Shown here piece after piece: positions 55,734-64,000 of a stretch of DNA of 64,000 bases; the stretch's first letter is position 1; every line of letters begins with the position of its first letter. The position numbers and the translations under genes were made by a program. Source of the DNA: Piscinibacter sp. (GTDB taxonomy: Bacteria; Pseudomonadota; Gammaproteobacteria; Burkholderiales; Burkholderiaceae_C); NCBI GenBank assembly GCA_016706565.1, contig JADJJI010000004.1:434001-498000 (forward strand). Reading direction: 5' to 3'. The notes below the pieces were generated by a model. That model saw nothing but the letters and a program-made list of their open reading frames with translations, was not told the DNA's origin and made no database searches.

Positions 55734-56696
55734 ATGAAACGCCTCGCCTTCGCGCTCGCCGGCGCCACGCTCGCCGCCGGCACCTTCGCCCAGACCCAGT
55801 GGGACCTGCCCACCGGCTACGCCCCGGCCAGCTTCCAGACCGAGAACGTGCAGCAGTTCGCCGCCGACGTGGCCAAGGCCAGCGGCGGCAAGCTGAAGAT
55901 CGTGTTGCATCCGAACGGCTCGCTCTACAAGGCCAACGAGATCAAGCGTGCCGTGCAGTCGGGCCAGGCGCAGGCCGGCGAGTTCATCCTGTCCGGCGCG
56001 GCCAACGAGAACGCGCTGTTCGGCGTCGACTCCATCCCGTTCCTGGCCGACAGCTACCCGGCGGCGAAGAGGCTCTCCGACGCTTCGCGCCCAGCGATCG
56101 AGAAGCTGCTCGCCGCGCAGGGCATGAAGCTGCTGTTCGTCTCGCCCTGGCCCGGCCAGAGCCTGTACAGCAGCAAGCCGGTGGAGACAATCGCCGACCT
56201 CAAGGGCACGAAGATGCGCGCCTACAACCCGGCCACCTCGCGCATTGCGCAGCTCGCCGGCGCGCAGCCCACCACCATCCAGCTGGCCGAGCTCGGCCAG
56301 GCGCTGGCCACGGGCACGGTGGAGAACTTCCTCACCTCCAGCGCGAGCGGCGTGGAGAACAAGCTCTACGAGAGCGTGAAGTACTTCTACGGCGTCAACG
56401 CCTGGCTGCCGAAGAACGCCGTGGTCGTGCAGGCCAAGGCCTTCGACGCACTCGACAAGCCGACCCAGGAAGCACTGCTCAAGTCGGCCGCGGCCGCCGA
56501 GGCGCGCGGCTGGGCCACCAGCGAGCAGAAGAACAACGAGTACCTGAAGGAACTCGCCGCCAAGGGCATGAAGGTGGCCGCGCCCAGCGAGGCGCTGACC
56601 CGCGAACTGCGCAAGATCGGCACCACGATGACGGCCGAGTGGCTCAAGCAGGCCGGGCCCGAGGGCCAGGCGGTGATCGACACGTACTCGAAGTGA
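55734..56696 (+). CDS. TRAP transporter periplasmic binding protein, system 2
   Basis: The 320-residue protein has a signal peptide (RLAFALAGATLAAGTFA) and is a close paralogue of the system 1 binding protein: QWDLPTGYAPASFQTENVQQFAADVAKASGG, AVQSGQAQAGEFIL, MRAYNPATSRIAQLAGAQPTTIQLAELGQAL. GGGAG precedes ATG 55734. It is followed by the small and large permeases of the same operon. Confidence 0.93.
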   Translation: MKRLAFALAGATLAAGTFAQTQWDLPTGYAPASFQTENVQQFAADVAKASGGKLKIVLHPNGSLYKANEIKRAVQSGQAQAGEFILSGAANENALFGVDSIPFLADSYPAAKRLSDASRPAIEKLLAAQGMKLLFVSPWPGQSLYSSKPVETIADLKGTKMRAYNPATSRIAQLAGAQPTTIQLAELGQALATGTVENFLTSSASGVENKLYESVKYFYGVNAWLPKNAVVVQAKAFDALDKPTQEALLKSAAAAEARGWATSEQKNNEYLKELAAKGMKVAAPSEALTRELRKIGTTMTAEWLKQAGPEGQAVIDTYSK

Positions 56697-56706
56697 TCGG
56701 CGCGCC

Positions 56707-57219
56707 ATGCACCGCTTCGTCGCCGCCTTCGATCGCCTGCTCGCGTTGCTCGCTGCGCTGGCGATGGTGGCGGCCTTCGTCTGCGTTTCGCTGGGTGTGA
56801 TCGCCCGGCTGGCTGCCTGGGACCTGCCCGGCCTGGACGCCTACGCGGGCTATGCCATCGCCGCGGCGCTGTTCCTCGCGCTGCCGCAGACGCTGCGCCG
56901 CCAGGAGCACATCCGCGTCACGCTGCTGATGGATCGCCTCGGGCCTCGGGCCCGCGCAGTGCTCGAGTGGTGGTCGCTGCTGGCGGGCTTTGCGCTGGCG
57001 GTGTACATGGCGATCTACGCGGTGCGGCTGGTGTGGGTGTCGCACGGCATGCACGACGTCTCGCCCGCGGCCGATGCCACGCCGCTGTGGATCCCGCAGA
57101 TCGCGATGGCGCTGGGCTGCATCGGCTTCGCGCTGTCGCTGGCCGATGCGATCGTGTCGCGCTGGTCGGGCGCTGCGTACTTCCAGCGTGTCGGCCCGGA
57201 GGCCAGCCATGTCGAATGA
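56707..57219 (+). CDS. TRAP transporter small permease, system 2
   Basis: The 170-residue subunit has four TM helices (LALLAALAMVAAFVCVSLGVIARL, YAGYAIAAALFLALPQTL, LLAGFALAVYMAIYAVRLV, IAMALGCIGFALSLADAIV) and the DctQ marker RRQEHIRVTLLMD. It resembles the system 1 subunit. Its end overlaps the large permease start by 11 bases. Confidence 0.92.
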   Translation: MHRFVAAFDRLLALLAALAMVAAFVCVSLGVIARLAAWDLPGLDAYAGYAIAAALFLALPQTLRRQEHIRVTLLMDRLGPRARAVLEWWSLLAGFALAVYMAIYAVRLVWVSHGMHDVSPAADATPLWIPQIAMALGCIGFALSLADAIVSRWSGAAYFQRVGPEASHVE

Positions 57220-58507
57220 CCTGCTGATCACCGGCATCCTGATCGTGATGCTGCTGGCCGTGCTCGGCTCCGGGCTGTGGATCGGCCTGTCGCTGCTCGG
57301 CGTGGCGGTGCTGGCGATGGAGCTGTTCACGCAGCGTCCGGTGGGCGACAGCATGATGCTGACCATCTGGGGCTCCACCTCGAGCTGGACGCTGACCGCG
57401 CTGCCGCTGTTCCTCTGGATGGGCGAGATCCTGTTCCGCACCAAGCTGTCGGAAGACATGTTCCGCGGCCTGGCGCCGTGGATCGGGCGGCTGCCCGGCC
57501 GCCTGCTGCACACCAACGTGATCGGCTGCGCCATCTTCGCGGCAGTGTCGGGCTCGAGTGCCGCCACCTGCGCCACCATCGGCAAGATCACGCTGCCCGA
57601 GCTGAAGCGGCGCGGCTACCCCGACGACATGGCGGTGGGCACGCTGGCCGGCGCCGGCACGCTGGGCCTGCTGATCCCGCCGTCGATCATCATGATCGTC
57701 TACGGCGTGGCGGCCAACGTGTCGATCGCCAAGCTGTTCATGGCCGGCGTGCTGCCGGGCATCCTGCTCGCGCTGGTGTTCATGGGCTACATCGTCGTAT
57801 GGGCGCTGCGCCACCCCGAGCAGGTGCCGCCGGCCGACCCGCCGACCTCGTTCGCGGAGAAGCTCGCCGCGTCGCGCCACCTGATCCCGGTGGTCTCGCT
57901 GATCGCGCTGGTGCTCGGCTCCATCTACACCGGCGTGGCCACCGCCACCGAGGCGGCGGCGCTGGGCGTGGGTGGCTCGCTGCTGCTGGCCACCGTCGAA
58001 GGCTCGATGAGCTGGAAGGCGCTCAGCGAGGGCCTGGCCTCGGCCACGCGGGTGTACTGCATGATCGGCCTGATCCTCGCCGGCGCGGCCTTCCTGACGC
58101 TGGCCATGGGCTTCATCGGCCTGCCGCGGCACCTGGCCGAGTTCATCGGCGGCCTGCAGCTCAGCCCGTTCGCGCTGATGCTGATGCTGGTGGTGTTCTT
58201 CATCGTGCTCGGCTGCTTCCTCGACGGCATCTCGATGGTCGTGCTGACCATGGCGGTGCTGCTGCCCACGGTGCAGAAGGCCGGCTTCGACCTGATCTGG
58301 TTCGGCATCTTCGTCGTGCTGGTGGTCGAGCTGGCGCAGATCACGCCGCCGGTGGGCTTCAACCTGTTCGTGCTGCAGGGCCTGACGCGGCGCGACATCA
58401 CCTGGATCGCCGCCAAGGCGATGCCACTGTTCTTCCTGATGTTCGCCTTCGTGCTGCTGCTGTGGTTCGTGCCCGGCATCGCCACCTGGATGCCCTCGCG
58501 CATGTAG
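57209..58507 (+). CDS. TRAP transporter large permease, system 2
   Basis: The 432-residue permease is a close paralogue of the system 1 large permease and keeps its signatures: GLLIPPSIIMIVYGVAANVS, GVATATEAAALGVGGS, ITPPVGFNLFVLQGLTRRD. About 12 TM helices are visible. It overlaps the small permease and is followed 20 bases later by a second binding-protein gene. Confidence 0.93.
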   Translation: MSNDLLITGILIVMLLAVLGSGLWIGLSLLGVAVLAMELFTQRPVGDSMMLTIWGSTSSWTLTALPLFLWMGEILFRTKLSEDMFRGLAPWIGRLPGRLLHTNVIGCAIFAAVSGSSAATCATIGKITLPELKRRGYPDDMAVGTLAGAGTLGLLIPPSIIMIVYGVAANVSIAKLFMAGVLPGILLALVFMGYIVVWALRHPEQVPPADPPTSFAEKLAASRHLIPVVSLIALVLGSIYTGVATATEAAALGVGGSLLLATVEGSMSWKALSEGLASATRVYCMIGLILAGAAFLTLAMGFIGLPRHLAEFIGGLQLSPFALMLMLVVFFIVLGCFLDGISMVVLTMAVLLPTVQKAGFDLIWFGIFVVLVVELAQITPPVGFNLFVLQGLTRRDITWIAAKAMPLFFLMFAFVLLLWFVPGIATWMPSRM

Positions 58508-58527
58508 CGCGCTTCACCGGAGACACC

Positions 58528-59504
58528 ATGCTCAGAAGAACGATGCTGCAGGGCGCGGCAGGGGCGCTGCTGACCGGTCAGGCCCGTGCCGCCACCACCT
58601 GGCGGCTGGCCACCGGCTACCGCGCCGAATCCTTCCATGGCCAGAACCTGCTGGCCTGGGCGCGGCTGGTCGAACAGGCGGCAGGCGGGGCGCTGCGCAT
58701 CGAGTTGCAGCCCAATGGCAGCCTGGCCCCGCTGGCGCAGATACCCGCCGCCGTGCGCGAAGGCCGTGCCGAGATCGGCGAGGTCATCATGACCGGCCTG
58801 ACGAAGGAGATGCCGATCGCCGGTGCCGATGCCGTTCCCTTCATCACCCGCCACTACGACGACGCGCAGCGGCTGTGGCGGCACCAGCGGCCATTGGCCG
58901 AGGCGGCCTTCGCTGCGCGCGGCCTGCGGCTGCTGTTCGCCGTGCCGTGGCCGCCGCAGGGGCTCTACTCCAGCAAGCCGGTCAGCGCAGCACAGGACCT
59001 GCGCGGCCTGCGCATGCGCACCTACAACGCCACCACGGTGCGCATCGCCGAACTGCTCGGCGCCACGCCGGTGGACGTGGCGATGGTCGATGTCGGCCGG
59101 GCGGTGGCGGAAGGGCGCATCGATGCGATGATCACCTCGGCCGTGACCGGCGTCGAGAACCGCGTCTGGGACGGTCTGAAGTACTTGTACGAGATCAACG
59201 CCTGGTTTCCGAAGAACGCGGTGTTCGCCAGCGAGGCGGCGCTGCGCTCGCTGCCTGCCGCGGCCCGCGAGGCGCTGCTGGCCAGCACGGCGGACGCCGA
59301 AGCGCGCGGCTGGGCCGCCAGCCGGCAGGCGGCGCGCGAATCGGTGGATGAACTTCGCCGCCACGCCGTGAAGGTCGAACTGCCGGCGCCGCCGCTGGCG
59401 CTGCACCTGCGCCGCCTCGGCGAGCGATTTGCGCTGGAATGGATCCGCGAGGTCGGCCCGCAGGCGAACGCCATCTTCATCCCGTACCATTCCTCGAGCA
59501 CGTC

Positions 59505-59508
<4 letters not shown>
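58528..59508 (+). CDS. additional TRAP periplasmic binding protein, system 2
   Basis: The 326-residue protein is a third DctP paralogue with a short signal ([20 protein letters not shown]) and the ligand region [34 protein letters not shown]. It follows the permeases rather than leading them. It may supply a second ligand to the same permease, or to another one. Its stop overlaps the 5-oxoprolinase start by four bases. Confidence 0.88.
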
Positions 59509-63125
<3,617 letters not shown>

Positions 63126-63134
63126 CCGGCTCGC

Positions 63135-63917
63135 ATGCTGTCGCTGACGCTGCTGCTGAAACTGACGCTGGTGGCCGCATCGGCGCTGCTGTCGTCGCTG
63201 GTGGCGCGGCGCTTCGGCCACGGCATCGGCGGCACGCTGGCCGGCATGCCGATGATCGCCGGGCCGATCATGGGCTTCGTGCTGCTGCAGACCGGCATCG
63301 ACGAGGTGCGCGCCATCGCGCTGGCGACACTGGTGTGCCTGCCGGCCACCGTGGCGCACCTGATCACCTTCGCCTGGAGCTCGACGCGCTGGCCCTGGCC
63401 GGTGGCGCTGCTGCTGGCCAATGCGGCCTTCTTCGGCCTGGGCTCGCTGCTCCCGCTGCTGCCGTTTCCGCCCGCACTGTCCTGCGTGCTCGCGTTGGCC
63501 GTGCTGGCCGTCGGTGGCGCGCTGATGCCGCAATTGCCTATCGCGCGCGGCCCAGTGGACATCCCGCACCTGGAACTGGCCTGCCGCGTTGCCGTGGCGA
63601 TCTTCGTCGCCTGGCTGATCATCCGCGGCGCCGGCGTGGTGCCGGCGGCGGTCAGCGGCCTGCTGCTGGCCGTGCCGATCACCGGCAACGTGCTGCCCTG
63701 CTTCACGCTGCCGCGTTACGGCACTGCGGCGACGGTGGCGCTTCTGCGCGGCTTCGTGCGCGGCCTGTCGGGCTTCGGGGCCTTCTTCGTCATGCTCTAT
63801 CTGGGGCTGTCTTCATGGGGCGCCGGTACGGCGTACGCCGCTGCCTGGCTCGCCGCGCTGTTGGCGGCGGCCGGCCTCTATGCCTGGCAGCATCGCCGCC
63901 TCGCGAGCATGGCATGA
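63135..63917 (+). CDS. membrane protein of unknown function
   Basis: The 260-residue protein has about seven or eight hydrophobic segments: LTLLLKLTLVAASALLSSLVA, GGTLAGMPMIAGPIMGFVLL, ALATLVCLPATVAHLITFAW and GAFFVMLYLGLSSWGAGTAYAAAW. It starts nine bases after the oxoprolinase stop and overlaps the glycosyltransferase start by four bases. I do not recognise the family; a transport or accessory role in the membrane is likely. Confidence 0.7.
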   Translation: MLSLTLLLKLTLVAASALLSSLVARRFGHGIGGTLAGMPMIAGPIMGFVLLQTGIDEVRAIALATLVCLPATVAHLITFAWSSTRWPWPVALLLANAAFFGLGSLLPLLPFPPALSCVLALAVLAVGGALMPQLPIARGPVDIPHLELACRVAVAIFVAWLIIRGAGVVPAAVSGLLLAVPITGNVLPCFTLPRYGTAATVALLRGFVRGLSGFGAFFVMLYLGLSSWGAGTAYAAAWLAALLAAAGLYAWQHRRLASMA

Positions 63918-64000
63918 CGAGCCTGAGCATCGTCGTGCCGGTTCTCGACGAAGCCGAAGGCATCGTCGCCACGCTGGCGTCGCTGGCACCACTGCGTGCG
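63914..64000 (+). CDS. glycosyltransferase family 2, N-terminal fragment (3' end outside window)
   Basis: The 29 visible residues, starting LSIVVPVLDEAEGIVATLASL, match the first strand of a GT-A fold glycosyltransferase. The acidic residues after PVLDEAEG belong to the nucleotide-sugar binding site. The gene continues past the window end, so product specificity is not visible. ATG 63914 overlaps the upstream stop (ATGA). Confidence 0.8.
   Translation, partial: MTSLSIVVPVLDEAEGIVATLASLAPLRA

Overview
The window is a GC-rich chromosomal segment, densely packed with genes, from a betaproteobacterium. The gene families and codon use suggest Burkholderiales, perhaps the Rubrivivax/Leptothrix/Methylibium group; this is an inference from gene content only. 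I see no insertion sequences, phage genes, CRISPR arrays or rRNA.

Layout. 1-2818: the end of one sensor kinase, an exported protein and a NarL-type sensor kinase. 2815-7003: an NAD-dependent acetaldehyde dehydrogenase with a DUF779 partner, divergent from an AcoR-like sigma-54 activator, with a -24/-12 promoter and an upstream palindrome between them. 7030-20289 (all minus strand): a complete selenium locus. It runs LysR, fdnG (in-frame UGA for selenocysteine plus a SECIS-like hairpin), fdxH, fdoI, fdhE, selA, an FccB-like flavoprotein, selB, tRNA-Sec, then a GcvH-like lipoyl carrier, a DsrE-like protein and a DUF2478 protein. 20390-23492: HPF-like, BI-1, TerB-like, ExoD and SbtA-like genes. 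23499-28717 (minus): an acyltransferase, a CoA transferase, and an operon that starts with a PqqB-like protein and continues with a MotA/TolQ-like channel, a TolR-like anchor fused to a DUF2135-like domain, and two small envelope proteins. 28881-33508: a second degenerate metallo-beta-lactamase-fold protein, a second AcoR-like regulator, and a cytochrome c550 plus MxaJ/XoxJ-like binding protein behind a perfect sigma-54 promoter. 33656-37976: a tungsten aldehyde oxidoreductase cluster (AorABC, MoaD-like, small protein). 38040-41447: a giant hybrid sensor kinase with a periplasmic solute-binding domain. 41509-44972: two tandem secreted proteins with a caspase/CHAT-like His/Cys pattern. 45077-49017: a YceI gene broken by an amber codon, a phasin-like protein and a PilB/GspE ATPase. 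49149-63125: two paralogous TRAP transporters in opposite orientation around a LysR and a diguanylate cyclase, followed by DUF1445 and 5-oxoprolinase genes. 63135-64000: a membrane protein and the start of a glycosyltransferase.

Common theme. The first two thirds look like a C1/C2 alcohol, aldehyde and formate oxidation region. Periplasmic PQQ-alcohol dehydrogenase accessory proteins, two aldehyde-oxidising systems (NAD-ALDH and W-AOR) and a membrane-bound Se-formate dehydrogenase lie together. Two AcoR-like activators and three sigma-54 promoter matches probably coordinate them. The PQQ dehydrogenase itself is not in the window, nor are selD, fdhD or the PQQ biosynthesis genes. The right third looks like uptake and use of 5-oxoproline or related organic acids. 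The least explained parts are the PqqB-like/TolQ/TolR-DUF2135 operon, the sulfur-carrier-like genes appended to the selenium locus, and the paired caspase-like secreted proteins.
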